From a virus, in IMG/VR virus record IMGVR_UViG_3300008262_000201, positions 1 through 64,000 of that record: 64,000 nucleotides of DNA; one strand, 5' to 3'. Position 1 is the stretch's first letter. Every line of letters starts with the position of its first letter. Below are positions 22,197-30,644 of the stretch, in pieces. Position numbers and translations under genes: made by a program. A model generated the notes under the pieces. That model was not told where the DNA came from. It was given only the letters and a program-made list of their open reading frames with translations, and searched no databases.

Positions 22197-22421
22197 ATGG
22201 ATTGTCATCTACATGCCGTCAAGGATTTTGAATTGCAACTTGAGATGAACAAGTTGCAGATCGACATGGTTAAAGATGGTGGTGAAGTAGCACCTTATTG
22301 TATGGATGAATACGAAGACCTAGAACAAAAGAAGCTCAAGCTTCTTGTTGGCAAACGGTTTCATCAGAATGCATCCAATGCATACTGGTACTACTTGCAA
22401 AAAGAAAAAACAAGTAAGTAA
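22197..22421 (+). CDS. Unknown 74-residue helical protein
   Basis: MDCHLHAVKDFELQLEMNKL then a Lys/Gln-rich helical C-terminus. An in-frame upstream ATG would overlap the Gp157-like gene by 365 bp and is rejected. Function unknown. Confidence 0.6.
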   Translation: MDCHLHAVKDFELQLEMNKLQIDMVKDGGEVAPYCMDEYEDLEQKKLKLLVGKRFHQNASNAYWYYLQKEKTSK

Positions 22422-22455
22422 ATGCAAGTACAATAGTTAAAGCTGTAGGAGTTCC

Positions 22456-22719
22456 ATGGGCGGTGATCCAGTCCTTAACAAATTAATTGCTGGGTTTACC
22501 CAGGATGGAACTCCTCTTTCCGCAACGATTGGTTCCAAGATGGAGCATGGTGTTGTCATCTTGACAGCAGCCATGCTTTCTAATGAAAACCTTGCGGCAT
22601 CAATGGATGCAGAAGAGATGGTAGATGCTGCCATCAATTACTACAACATTATTCAAAAACGTCTTGGTTATTACCAAGAGCATCAAGCCCATTCATTAGA
22701 ACGTCTTTTAGGTAGCTGA
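22456..22719 (+). CDS. Unknown 87-residue protein
   Basis: Has a GGAG Shine-Dalgarno 4 nt upstream, unlike most early genes. The C-terminal half is helical (EEMVDAAINYYNIIQKRLGY). No family recognised. Confidence 0.7.
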   Translation: MGGDPVLNKLIAGFTQDGTPLSATIGSKMEHGVVILTAAMLSNENLAASMDAEEMVDAAINYYNIIQKRLGYYQEHQAHSLERLLGS

Positions 22720-22720
22720 A

Positions 22721-23092
22721 ATGCCTGACGTATTTGGATTACCCCAAGACAAAGCAGCTAATACTGCTAGCAGATTGGCTAGTCGTTACGATGCCAATAC
22801 TGCATGGAGCTCTTTGGATGCAACGCCTACATGGCAACTTGGCGGAGACATGCGTGAACAATATACCAAACACATTCCACGTCGAGGACGGAATCAAATC
22901 TCTGTAGACTTTGACGATATTACTATTGATCGCACTCCATCTACTCCTGTGCGTTTTAATGTGTCAGAAGGAATGGGACCTATTCAAATTATGGATATGG
23001 CTAAAAATCTTCCTCAAGGTGTGCAAAATCTAGTTTTAGCTCCAGTGCAAAAAATTGCCGGCAAGTTCATGGTTGGCGGTTTTAACTCCTAA
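22721..23092 (+). CDS. Unknown 123-residue protein
   Basis: Starts 2 nt after the previous stop. It contains RTPSTPVRFNVSEGMGP and a hydrophobic C-terminus (LVLAPVQKIAGKFMVGGF). Possibly virion- or membrane-associated; not recognised. Confidence 0.65.
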   Translation: MPDVFGLPQDKAANTASRLASRYDANTAWSSLDATPTWQLGGDMREQYTKHIPRRGRNQISVDFDDITIDRTPSTPVRFNVSEGMGPIQIMDMAKNLPQGVQNLVLAPVQKIAGKFMVGGFNS

Positions 23093-23137
23093 TCTGCCAA
23101 TAAATCTGGTAAGCTAGGACTGTCATACCCCTTATCA

Positions 23138-23332
23138 ATGGAACCTGTCTACGTACCTAAGCTCACCGTCTCATACGCGGTTGATGTCGAGGTAGCATAC
23201 AACGCATTCAATGGCAAAACCATGGATGAAATTGCTGATTTTATTCAAGACGAAATCCATGACATGTTATTTGACATTGAGCAAGTAACCGGTGTAACCT
23301 CTGATAACACTGCTCTTTACTTCAACGACTGA
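23138..23332 (+). CDS. Unknown acidic 64-residue protein
   Basis: Acidic, alternating strand and helix, with no motif. The stop overlaps the next ATG region (TGATG). Confidence 0.65.
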   Translation: MEPVYVPKLTVSYAVDVEVAYNAFNGKTMDEIADFIQDEIHDMLFDIEQVTGVTSDNTALYFND

Positions 23333-23583
23333 TGATGAACACTGATTACCTTGCTGAGTTTGATCCAAAGGAAGAAGAAAAGACTCAGACTTTTCTTGAA
23401 CACATGTACAAATGCTCGGGACGCGAAGATCCGAATCATCCCATGCATAGTCTTTACACTGGGTTGTACCAAGACTTTTGCATAAGGGAAGCTGGTCCTC
23501 TTGCTCGTGAGCGTTGGTTTGAAATGCAAGAAGCCATTCGCCTTTACGAAGAAAAGAAATTGCAACCCGTCATTCTTGACTGA
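23332..23583 (+). CDS. Unknown 83-residue acidic protein
   Basis: Two tandem ATGs (23332, 23335). Helical with aromatic residues (LYTGLYQDFCIREA). The stop overlaps the next ATG. Confidence 0.65.
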   Translation: MMNTDYLAEFDPKEEEKTQTFLEHMYKCSGREDPNHPMHSLYTGLYQDFCIREAGPLARERWFEMQEAIRLYEEKKLQPVILD

Positions 23584-23933
23584 TGGAACATCCTCATGAA
23601 CCCGTAGATGCCATCAAGGGTTGGCAAGACTGGTACAAAAAACATCGCATTGTTGCACAAATGGATGAGCCTCTTGTGACTAAAGACTCACGTGAAAACA
23701 TGCACGACACTGCTGACGCTGTTAATAGTGCAGCCAAGGCAATGTGGATGAACAAAGCTCAGGAACACTTTGCTGATACCCTTGCTGAGTATCAGTACGA
23801 ACTTTCTGGCAAAGATCTGTACAAAGCTTTTTATAAAGCTGCGTACGAAAACGCAGAGGCTGCTCGTAAAGAGTATGAAAAATCAAAAGAGTTGATGGAC
23901 ATGCTTCGTTATAGCAGCCTTGCACAAGACTAA
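23583..23933 (+). CDS. Unknown 116-residue helical protein
   Basis: Long amphipathic helices, e.g. YKAFYKAAYENAEAARKEYE. No family recognised. It is part of a chain of overlapping stop/start genes from 23138 to 24172. Confidence 0.7.
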   Translation: MEHPHEPVDAIKGWQDWYKKHRIVAQMDEPLVTKDSRENMHDTADAVNSAAKAMWMNKAQEHFADTLAEYQYELSGKDLYKAFYKAAYENAEAARKEYEKSKELMDMLRYSSLAQD

Positions 23934-24172
23934 TGGTGCGTTCCAAAGATCCTGAATATCCTTCGTGGATCTGCCATAGCTGTGGCGAGACCTATGGCAC
24001 GTGGTACAAACGCGGCTCATACGTTGGGCCGCCTCATCACTGCGCAACCTTTCATAAGGGAACTTGTGAGATGTGTGAAGCAGAAGATGCGCTTGTTACC
24101 GAGCCTCGGGACTATGGACATCTACGGGCAGATTGGAGGCGTGCCATGATACAAAGTAAAAACTCCCAGTAA
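23933..24172 (+). CDS. Zinc-ribbon protein
   Basis: 79 residues. Cysteine pairs CHSCG (14-18) and C-E-M-C (about 46-49), with H in GPPHHCATFHKGTC between, followed by VTEPRDYGHLRADW. This arrangement is common in short phage zinc-ribbon proteins. A DNA- or protein-binding role is inferred. Last gene before the putative virion genes. Confidence 0.75.
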   Translation: MVRSKDPEYPSWICHSCGETYGTWYKRGSYVGPPHHCATFHKGTCEMCEAEDALVTEPRDYGHLRADWRRAMIQSKNSQ

Positions 24173-24209
24173 ATCAATGCGATAATAAAGAGTATATAGC
24201 TTAAATGAC

Positions 24210-25532
24210 ATGCCGTTATATAGAGACCCACGTCGTAAAGATCTTCTTTATGAAGTTATCAAAGTACAGACGTGTAGTGGGGAACCACTAGAAGTTACAA
24301 CGGCAAGTGGTACAAGTACTTACGTGCAACCTGCTGGTATGGCAGGGGATGCATTTGGACGTACACGTGTATCAGCACCTCTAACTCTCTTTGATTCAAG
24401 CCATCGTTACAACGACAATGGCTTGTGGTCTACGTCCAGTGGTACCGGTGGTACTTCTGCATTCAATGCAAACCAAGGTCTTGTTGAACTCAACGTAACC
24501 ACTACATCTGGTTCCGAGATCATCAGGGAAACAAACAAGGTCTGTTCATATCAACCAGGGAAATCCTTGTTGGCTATGTCAACCTTTGTAATGGATGCTC
24601 CAAAAACTAACTTGCGTCAACGCGTTGGTTACTACGGTGCTTCTAATGGTGTGTACCTAGAGGTCAGTGGTACCACGGGGCCTGCCTTTGTTGAACGCAG
24701 TGCTGTAACTGGAAGTGTTACTGAAACACGTGTACTGCAAGCTAACTGGAACATTGACAAACTAGATGGCAACGGACCCTCAGGTTTTACGCTTGATCTC
24801 ACCAAGGCTCAAATCCTTTGGTTTGATATCGAATGGCTTGGCCTTGGTACCGTGCGTGCAGGGTTTGTAATCAATGGTGCATTCATTCACTGCCATTCAT
24901 TCCATCACGCCAACCTAATTACGTCCACCTATATAACAACGGCATCTTTGCCGTTGCGTTATGAAATTACTAATGTAGGTACTACGGCAAGCAACAGTAC
25001 TTTAAAGCAAGTTTGTTCGACAGTCCTATCGGAAGGTGGATACGAACTACGTGGAGCACAGTCTGCCATTGGTACTCCTATCGCATCACCACGTGATCTA
25101 ACAGTCATCTCCACTGAGTACCCTGTTATTTCTATTCGTCTTAAATCAACCCGTCTTGATGCAATTGTTATCTTGACCGCCTTATCAATCATGGGTATTA
25201 CTAACAATTCAAACTACAACTGGAAAGTAATTACAGGTGGTACAACCACAGGGGGGTCATGGGATACCACTGGAGCAACTTCTTCGGTTGAGTACAACAT
25301 CACTGGCACTTCCTTTACCATGGGGACAGGACGTGTGTTGGCAAGTGGTTTTGCCACTGGTTCTAACCAAGGTTCAACCGTTGTTGACATTCTGAAAGAA
25401 GCTTTGTTTTCATTCCAGTTAGAACGCAATGGTCTTACCAGTACTCCAACAGAATTAACCTTGGTATGCAGCAGTGCTCAAGCTGGCTCTGATGTCCTTT
25501 CTTCCATGGACTGGGAAGAAATCTCAAGATAA
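24210..25532 (+). CDS. Putative virion structural protein, beta-rich
   Basis: 440 residues, rich in Thr, Ser and Gly, few Lys, predicted beta throughout. It has NPTS-like loops and an internal GxxGGTSAFNANQGLVELNV segment followed by SIRE-type strands, which resemble jelly-roll or concanavalin-like virion proteins of cyanophages. It lies on the plus strand, away from the main virion cluster. No enzymatic motif. Confidence 0.65.
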   Translation: MPLYRDPRRKDLLYEVIKVQTCSGEPLEVTTASGTSTYVQPAGMAGDAFGRTRVSAPLTLFDSSHRYNDNGLWSTSSGTGGTSAFNANQGLVELNVTTTSGSEIIRETNKVCSYQPGKSLLAMSTFVMDAPKTNLRQRVGYYGASNGVYLEVSGTTGPAFVERSAVTGSVTETRVLQANWNIDKLDGNGPSGFTLDLTKAQILWFDIEWLGLGTVRAGFVINGAFIHCHSFHHANLITSTYITTASLPLRYEITNVGTTASNSTLKQVCSTVLSEGGYELRGAQSAIGTPIASPRDLTVISTEYPVISIRLKSTRLDAIVILTALSIMGITNNSNYNWKVITGGTTTGGSWDTTGATSSVEYNITGTSFTMGTGRVLASGFATGSNQGSTVVDILKEALFSFQLERNGLTSTPTELTLVCSSAQAGSDVLSSMDWEEISR

Positions 25533-25577
25533 GTCGTTGATTTGTTTTTGATAAACTAGAACTATTGATTAAAAGCT

Positions 25578-26141
25578 ATGTATACCCCTGGTCCTCAAAC
25601 GCAACAACCACCCCAGATGGGGGTGGAACCACTCAATTCTGGGGTGACTCCAGGACCTCAAGCAAAGCCCAAGGCTCCTGGTAAATCAAAGAATGGTGAT
25701 GTCGGGGCCTTCATCCAGCAATGTATCTCCCTTTCCTCCTACCTCAAGGAACTTGAGACACAATCCCATCTCATTCACCTGAACTACGAGGGGCCTAACT
25801 TCCTCGGGGTGCATGGGTTCCTTAAAGACCAGTACGAAGCTCATCTGGAACAGTTCGATACGTTAGGTGAGTTCATCCGCAGCATGGACTATCTGATGCC
25901 CATGTGCGCCAGGGGACTGGCTGATGCTGGTCCTGGCATCCAACATGTTACCAGCTACAAGGGAACAGAAATGCTTGCCACGTACTACAAGAACTTGGAG
26001 GAGCTAGGCATGAAGTCCAAAAAGCTAGAGCCTATTGCTGCCAAGGTGGGTGCCATTGATATCCAGAACTACATGGCTGAGCTGTGTGGGCAAGCCTTTA
26101 AGGCTGCTTGGTTTGTTAAAGCTACTTTGCGGAACGGTTGA
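25578..26141 (+). CDS. Dps-like ferritin-family protein
   Basis: 187 residues with a Pro/Gly-rich N-terminal extension (about 1-40). The core has the Dps signature HLNYEGPNFLGVH (H67...H79, 12 apart), D94 and E98 at the positions of E. coli Dps D78 and E82; the D67 equivalent is K83 with D84 next to it. Dps proteins oxidise iron and protect DNA. A missing ferroxidase ligand makes activity uncertain. The helical C-terminus ends at 26141, overlapping the next ATG by one base. Confidence 0.7.
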   Translation: MYTPGPQTQQPPQMGVEPLNSGVTPGPQAKPKAPGKSKNGDVGAFIQQCISLSSYLKELETQSHLIHLNYEGPNFLGVHGFLKDQYEAHLEQFDTLGEFIRSMDYLMPMCARGLADAGPGIQHVTSYKGTEMLATYYKNLEELGMKSKKLEPIAAKVGAIDIQNYMAELCGQAFKAAWFVKATLRNG

Positions 26142-28204
26142 TGGCTAATGAAAAATTAACCGAAGAACAACTTCGGGCTATCCAAGCAATGGGAGCTTCC
26201 CTATCCACATTGGGAATAGGGCCTGCAACAATGCTTCCCTTTCAAGACTTGTTGCAATCAAACGCAATTTCAAAAATTAAACAACAAGAAGCAATGCGGA
26301 TGTTTCCGCAAGCTGACTCAAATCTATTTGATTACACGCGCGGTGGAACACTGCCATATAAACAACCAATGTTAGCTAATGAAGTAATTCCATTAACTGA
26401 AAAAACTGCTAGTAGTCGAGTTTTTGATAAAGAGATCAAAACAAATTCTCCATTAAGTGCAAGAGAAATTTATAGAAGTAGATCATCTCTTCCTGAGTAT
26501 TTAAGTGGGCGTCCAGGTGCTCCTAGTCCTGAGTTAGGTTCTTTTGCAAACGCTATTAGCAATAAAACAATTTTTCCAGAAGGTGATATACAAGCAATTA
26601 CTGTAACGCCTGGTCCAAACCCTGGTCGTTTTGCACAAGATTATGCAGAAATCTTAGCAGATAAGTTAGGCAAAACATTAACTGAATATGAACAAGAACA
26701 ATTAAACAGCGGAACTAATGTTACAAAACTACAAAACAAAATTAAAGCATTAACTTCTAAAACACCAGGTACGGCTGGTTATATTTGGGGCAATGTAAAA
26801 TATCCTCAATATAGTTATGCAGAAGGAAATTGGGGTCTTGGACAAAAACTAGCAGGAGAAAATCCTTCTATATATTTGTCAAGAATAAATGCTGATCCAT
26901 CAAACGAAGCAAGGTATCTTTATACAGGTGATATTTTAAAAGGACAAGGAGGCATTGAGCCAAGGGTTCCTTTTAAACAATACGAAGATCTTGGTCCCGG
27001 TACAGGTCCCTCTTGGGGCATAGCTCCAAATAAAGACATCAGTTTTAGAAAAGATTTAATTGGTGCCAGGGGAGAATTAACAACAGGAGATTTGCAAGCA
27101 CTGCTCGCTGAACGAGGATTGCCTTTTGAATATCAAGTAGAAGGTGATCGCTATACAAGAAAAAAACCTGGATTTGTATTACGAGCCAACTTAGAAAAAT
27201 TAGCTAACTCTGAAAGCATTAGTCCAAGCCAGGCCGCTGAAAAATACGCGCGTTTGATTCCAAATGTAGGTGAACCTGTAATACCTCCAACGGCTGCGGT
27301 TAGCGCAAGAGTAGGGGAGTTTCCAGAACAAGGGCAAATGGCTAGCCCATTTGGTCGCTTTGCCGCCAAAACAGATTTACGGCAAATTGGCATCTTACCG
27401 CCAGGGGATAAAGCTACCTATAGTCCTTTTACAGTAGATGAATTTACAAATGTATTTCAACCTGAAAATACAAGATACAATGCAAGTTCCTTAAAAGAAA
27501 TAACCCCATCAAAGGTAGTTCCGGCATCACCTGGATCTTTATTTGATGAAGACTTTATCGAAGGCAGTTACCAATTCAACATAAACAGAGATGTATTAAG
27601 ACCTCAAGCTGCAAATAAACTCTTAAACAAAACAACTAAAACTTTAATTGAACAAGCAAAACCAGTTAGAGCTATGGGTCTTGGTGGTTTAGCTACAGGT
27701 GGAGTTTTAACTGCAATGGATCCTGCCGTTATTGATGCTTTGTCTCGTGGTGATTACCAACAAGCAGGGACAACTGCTGCATTAAACACTGCTATTGGTT
27801 CTGTTACAGGTGGCGCAACGGCTAAGGGTTTACAAGCCTTGCAAGCTGCTGGATACGCAAGACCTGCTGCTGCAATTGGAACTGTTCTTCCTGCAGTTGG
27901 TGGTGTTCTTGGTGGAGTTGGTTTAGCTGAAACTGGTAAAGCTCTTAACCGTGCATATCGTGCACAAACAGGTAAAGATTTTCCAACCAGAAATCAACCT
28001 ATACAACCTACTCCCTACACAGGGCCAACTCCTTCTATACAACCACGGATGGGCAAAGCTGTTTTAAATAACAGGCTTGTTGACGTACCTTATGGTTCTG
28101 TAGCAGGAACCAAAACAGTTGGTCGTCCTTGGTGGGATAAAGCTGGATCCGCATTCCAGGGTTTACTAAATCGTTTTAATGCCGGCAGTATTGTTGGACG
28201 TTAA
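26141..28204 (+). CDS. Large virion-associated protein with hydrophobic C-terminal region
   Basis: 687 residues from ATG 26141; a TTG at 26138 is possible. No enzymatic motif. About residues 530-600 form Gly/Ala-rich hydrophobic segments (GLGGLATGGVLTAM; AAIGTVLPAVGGVLGGVGLA) that could be membrane-inserting, as in ejection proteins. The gene is AT-rich compared with its neighbours. Its 3' end overlaps the minus-strand HNH gene by 4 bp. Confidence 0.6.
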   Translation: MANEKLTEEQLRAIQAMGASLSTLGIGPATMLPFQDLLQSNAISKIKQQEAMRMFPQADSNLFDYTRGGTLPYKQPMLANEVIPLTEKTASSRVFDKEIKTNSPLSAREIYRSRSSLPEYLSGRPGAPSPELGSFANAISNKTIFPEGDIQAITVTPGPNPGRFAQDYAEILADKLGKTLTEYEQEQLNSGTNVTKLQNKIKALTSKTPGTAGYIWGNVKYPQYSYAEGNWGLGQKLAGENPSIYLSRINADPSNEARYLYTGDILKGQGGIEPRVPFKQYEDLGPGTGPSWGIAPNKDISFRKDLIGARGELTTGDLQALLAERGLPFEYQVEGDRYTRKKPGFVLRANLEKLANSESISPSQAAEKYARLIPNVGEPVIPPTAAVSARVGEFPEQGQMASPFGRFAAKTDLRQIGILPPGDKATYSPFTVDEFTNVFQPENTRYNASSLKEITPSKVVPASPGSLFDEDFIEGSYQFNINRDVLRPQAANKLLNKTTKTLIEQAKPVRAMGLGGLATGGVLTAMDPAVIDALSRGDYQQAGTTAALNTAIGSVTGGATAKGLQALQAAGYARPAAAIGTVLPAVGGVLGGVGLAETGKALNRAYRAQTGKDFPTRNQPIQPTPYTGPTPSIQPRMGKAVLNNRLVDVPYGSVAGTKTVGRPWWDKAGSAFQGLLNRFNAGSIVGR

Positions 28205-28455
28205 CTAGTCCAGTGCTCAAGCCTGTGGCAGTTGCAGCAAAGCGGAATACACTTCTCAATCTCTTGCTCAACCCTGCTCCAAGCGTAACCATGGTTAACC
28301 ATGGATGAGATGTTATTGTCCTTGTCACCTATGTGGTGGAACTCAAGGACACGATGATCATTCAGCCCACACTTCTTGCACTGCAAAGTCTTCTTGTACT
28401 CCAGAAGCTTTTTTCGATTCTTATCGATACGTTTTTTAGCAGTGCCCCAGGTCAC
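28201..28455 (-). CDS. HNH endonuclease
   Basis: 84 residues. CKKCG (26-30) ... LEFHHIGDKDNN ... CIPLCCNCHRLEHW gives the C-x-x-C zinc site, the H-H and the final C-N-C-H of the HNH fold. Small, free-standing, next to tRNA-like genes; probably a homing endonuclease. Confidence 0.85.
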   Translation of the reverse strand: MTWGTAKKRIDKNRKKLLEYKKTLQCKKCGLNDHRVLEFHHIGDKDNNISSMVNHGYAWSRVEQEIEKCIPLCCNCHRLEHWTS

Positions 28456-28530
28456 GTCTAGTTTTTGTGCACGTGTGCATATAATTTATCAGTTTTCTCA
28501 ATAAACGTGGTTTATTGAGATTCTTAATAG

Positions 28531-28605
28531 CACCTGGGTAGGAGTCGAACCTACATCGTCCTGCAGCGGCAGTAACCGTCTTATCCAATTAGCTCGGACC
28601 AGGTG
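28531..28605 (-). tRNA. tRNA-like gene with aberrant anticodon arm
   Basis: Read on the minus strand: acceptor CACCTGG/CCAGGTG and T arm GTAGG-TTCGACT-CCTAC are perfect and the D loop contains ATTGGAT. The middle (44 nt) cannot form a normal 5-bp anticodon stem with a 7-nt loop, and no anticodon could be assigned. CCA is not encoded. A pseudo-tRNA or a degraded tRNA is the simplest explanation. Confidence 0.5.
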
Positions 28606-28607
28606 AT

Positions 28608-28677
28608 CGGGATGGAAGGTACTGCCCCTTCTCCTTTGCGTCCCAAACGCAATGTGATACTTTTCTACTACATCCCG
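28608..28677 (-). tRNA. tRNA-Pro-like (anticodon UGG) with aberrant T loop
   Basis: Acceptor CGGGATG/CATCCCG, anticodon stem TTGCG/CGCAA with loop TTTGGGA (anticodon TGG) and T stem GAAGG/CCTTC are present. The T loop is GGCAGTA instead of the usual TTC-containing loop, and the D stem is weak. It lies 2 nt from the neighbouring tRNA-like gene. Confidence 0.65.
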
Positions 28678-28709
28678 AGTGACCCCCTGGTTTGTGCATC
28701 ATCCTGAAA

Positions 28710-28737
28710 ACCATTTTGTTGACGTCAACAAAATGGT
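28710..28737. repeat. 28-bp perfect palindrome
   Basis: ACCATTTTGTTGAC followed by its exact complement, centred on GACGTC. On the minus strand it is followed by TTTTC, so it may act as a terminator upstream of the tRNA-like genes. As double-stranded DNA it could be an operator. Confidence 0.75.
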
Positions 28738-28931
28738 CTACGTATAGGAGCTAAGCATAAGGGGTGTTGTTAATAGATGGATGCAGTGTAACTGGCGTAC
28801 CGACAATCGGGCTGTGAGTTAACCAGGCGTATCCAGACAGTGACTGCACCTCTATCTTGGGCTCTCCTTCTAGGCTATCTGCCTAACGAGTCACCCACGG
28901 CCCCATCGGAAAGAGAGGGGGAACTCAATTA
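28738..28931 (-). other. Non-coding region, possibly structured RNA
   Basis: No open frame. On the minus strand, a 7-bp acceptor-like pair GGTGCAG/CTGCATC (one G-U) encloses about 60 nt near 28783-28853, but no TTCG loop or clear anticodon is present. It may be another decayed tRNA. Confidence 0.35.
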
Positions 28932-29603
28932 TTATACATCTTCATTAGGTGTTCTCCAAAAGTACTCATCGTTTTCTCCAAGACGACCCCACTTGGGGGC
29001 GTGTTCCACATCAAAGTAGCGTGTTGATACCTTGAAGTCTGGTGTCTTGAGGTTGTGATAACTCAATGATGGATCAACCATGCGACACCGATTGTTGGGA
29101 TAAGCGCCAATTTGACCGTTGTCCAAAGCCACAATATTATGGGATTTGTGCTCATCAGGAAACTCCGAAAAGTAAAAATCAGGTTCGTTCCGATGAGGAT
29201 GATAATTGTCTACGGTAAATAAATATGTGCCCTTCATTACACCTGCGCTTCGTGTCAGGATTTCAAAACCCATGTTGAAGATTAAATTCTTTTCAACGAT
29301 CGTAAGTCCATGGTCAAACCCATTCCAGAACTGAAGGTCTGTCAACTCCAAGTCAGGTGTAGGTTCTTTGGGTTTGTCTGGATAGTCTGAGTCCCATGCA
29401 AGAAACGCACTGATAGGAAGCTTGTCATACAACGCTCCGTACTCAGTCAAGTACGCTTCAAAATACAGTGCTCGACCCGTAAGTGATTTACAGGTGACCC
29501 AATAGCCAGGTGTGTACTCACCATGTCCTTTCTGAAGGTCGTACAGATATTCCTTGCGGACCCATACTTTGATTGGTGGTACGTTGGCAACAAGAGTTGT
29601 CAC
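28932..29603 (-). CDS. Conserved cyanophage-type protein, unknown
   Basis: 223 residues with a GTG start. Aromatic-rich, with W-V-R-K-E-Y-L-Y-D and NNRCRMVDPSLSYHNLKTPD; no enzymatic motif recognised. From memory similar proteins are widespread in cyanophages. It is bounded upstream by the terminator at 29604. Confidence 0.7.
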   Translation of the reverse strand: MTTLVANVPPIKVWVRKEYLYDLQKGHGEYTPGYWVTCKSLTGRALYFEAYLTEYGALYDKLPISAFLAWDSDYPDKPKEPTPDLELTDLQFWNGFDHGLTIVEKNLIFNMGFEILTRSAGVMKGTYLFTVDNYHPHRNEPDFYFSEFPDEHKSHNIVALDNGQIGAYPNNRCRMVDPSLSYHNLKTPDFKVSTRYFDVEHAPKWGRLGENDEYFWRTPNEDV

Positions 29604-29630
29604 AAAAAATCCCGGTTGTTATACCGGGAT
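29604..29630 (-). terminator. Rho-independent terminator (minus strand)
   Basis: On the minus strand ATCCCGG-TATAACAA-CCGGGAT is followed by TTTTTTG. It ends the transcript of the small basic genes upstream and precedes the GTG of the 28932 gene. Confidence 0.8.
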
Positions 29631-29737
29631 CATAGCTTCCTTCTCACCCAACTTGTTGCTAAGCACTACGTCTGTAACGTGAAGGAGCTTTCGACTATTG
29701 GCTCCAGAGCGATATTGCTCTGTATGTCAGGATACCA

Positions 29738-29905
29738 TCATTTCTTCTTCTTTGCGGCTGCTTCCTTCTTCTTGGCAATCATCTCTTTAAACTTGTCGCG
29801 TGCAGCAGCTTGCTTGTCGGTACCACCTGCTTTGCCCTTGGGAGGTACGGCTTTACCCTTGGGAGGAACTGCTTTGCCGCCTGCAGGTTTCTTAGCTTGT
29901 GCCAT
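29738..29905 (-). CDS. Small Lys-rich protein with PPKGKA repeats
   Basis: 55 residues. MAQAKKPAGGKAVPPKGKAV, then a second PPKGKA copy and a KKK-rich helix (AKKKEAAAKKKK). Disordered, strongly basic, with possible DNA-condensing or virion-packaged character. About 100 nt of non-coding sequence with two short hairpins follow before the terminator. Confidence 0.7.
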   Translation of the reverse strand: MAQAKKPAGGKAVPPKGKAVPPKGKAGGTDKQAAARDKFKEMIAKKKEAAAKKKK

Positions 29906-29935
29906 GATTGTTAAGTAACTCTTTTGATTATAAAG

Positions 29936-30136
29936 TTACTTACCTTCTTTGTAACGACGAGCTGCACGTCCAGCTTTCTTGGCACGTTCAGTGTTAGGTA
30001 CAAACTGTTTACCCTCTCTACTACCAGCTCTTTTCTTCTGGTCAGTCTCCGCACGTTCTTCTTTAGACAGTGATGCCCACGCTTTCTCTGGGAGGTAACG
30101 CTTGGTGTAACCTTTTTGAATTGCTTTGTCTGTCAT
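29936..30136 (-). CDS. Basic protein resembling the C-terminal half of DUF5872 proteins
   Basis: 66 residues: TKRYLPEKAWASLSKEER, a basic linker, then KKRAGSREGKQFVPNTERAK. In DUF5872-type proteins I recall the same motif (RYLP.KAW..L...E......K+.G.+.GKQFV.NT..AK) following the SKGGKPGQWSARKAQL part, which here is a separate gene (30360). The family appears split in this phage. Confidence 0.65.
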   Translation of the reverse strand: MTDKAIQKGYTKRYLPEKAWASLSKEERAETDQKKRAGSREGKQFVPNTERAKKAGRAARRYKEGK

Positions 30137-30363
30137 GTTAAGGCAGCAGGTTTAAACTGAAGTGCATTCATAATTATTTCTTTTGTTCTTTGAGAATAAT
30201 TACTATTTATAAGCTCAGTTAATTTAAAAGGATATTGATATCTTAATGCCGCTTCTCTTACCTCAGGATTATTGGCGCTTTGTTTTGCAATCTCCTGCAT
30301 AAAAGTTTGATTAGGAAAAGCGTCAGGCGTATAACCTGTTGAATACTTACCAGCTAGGTTCAT
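30133..30363 (-). CDS. Unknown 76-residue protein
   Basis: Helical C-terminus (TELINSNYSQRTKEIIMNAL), no motif. It lies between the two DUF5872-like halves and overlaps each by 4 bp. Confidence 0.65.
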   Translation of the reverse strand: MNLAGKYSTGYTPDAFPNQTFMQEIAKQSANNPEVREAALRYQYPFKLTELINSNYSQRTKEIIMNALQFKPAALT

Positions 30364-30644
30364 TGTTTATTCTCTTTGTACTTCTTGGCAGCAGACTTAG
30401 CTTTACTACGTTTTTCATACTCGTCTTTGGTCTGCCATTTTTCTTCGCCCCACTTCTCCAAGGACTTTTGTTTCTCGCCTTTGCCACCTTTATATCCACC
30501 ACCAGCTTCTTTGTACTCACTTGCAACAAGCTGAGCCTTACGTGCGGACCACTGCCCAGGCTTGCCACCTTTAGATCCTGCCATCACGCGATCTTTAATA
30601 CGTTCGCGTAACTCAGGCTTAGTGTATTTATTCTCCTGAGACAT
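30360..30644 (-). CDS. DUF5872-like basic protein
   Basis: 94 residues with YTKPELRERIKDRVMAGSKG and GGKPGQWSARKAQLVASEYK, the characteristic DUF5872 start. Very basic, function unknown. The usual C-terminal half is encoded separately at 29936. Confidence 0.75.
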   Translation of the reverse strand: MSQENKYTKPELRERIKDRVMAGSKGGKPGQWSARKAQLVASEYKEAGGGYKGGKGEKQKSLEKWGEEKWQTKDEYEKRSKAKSAAKKYKENKQ

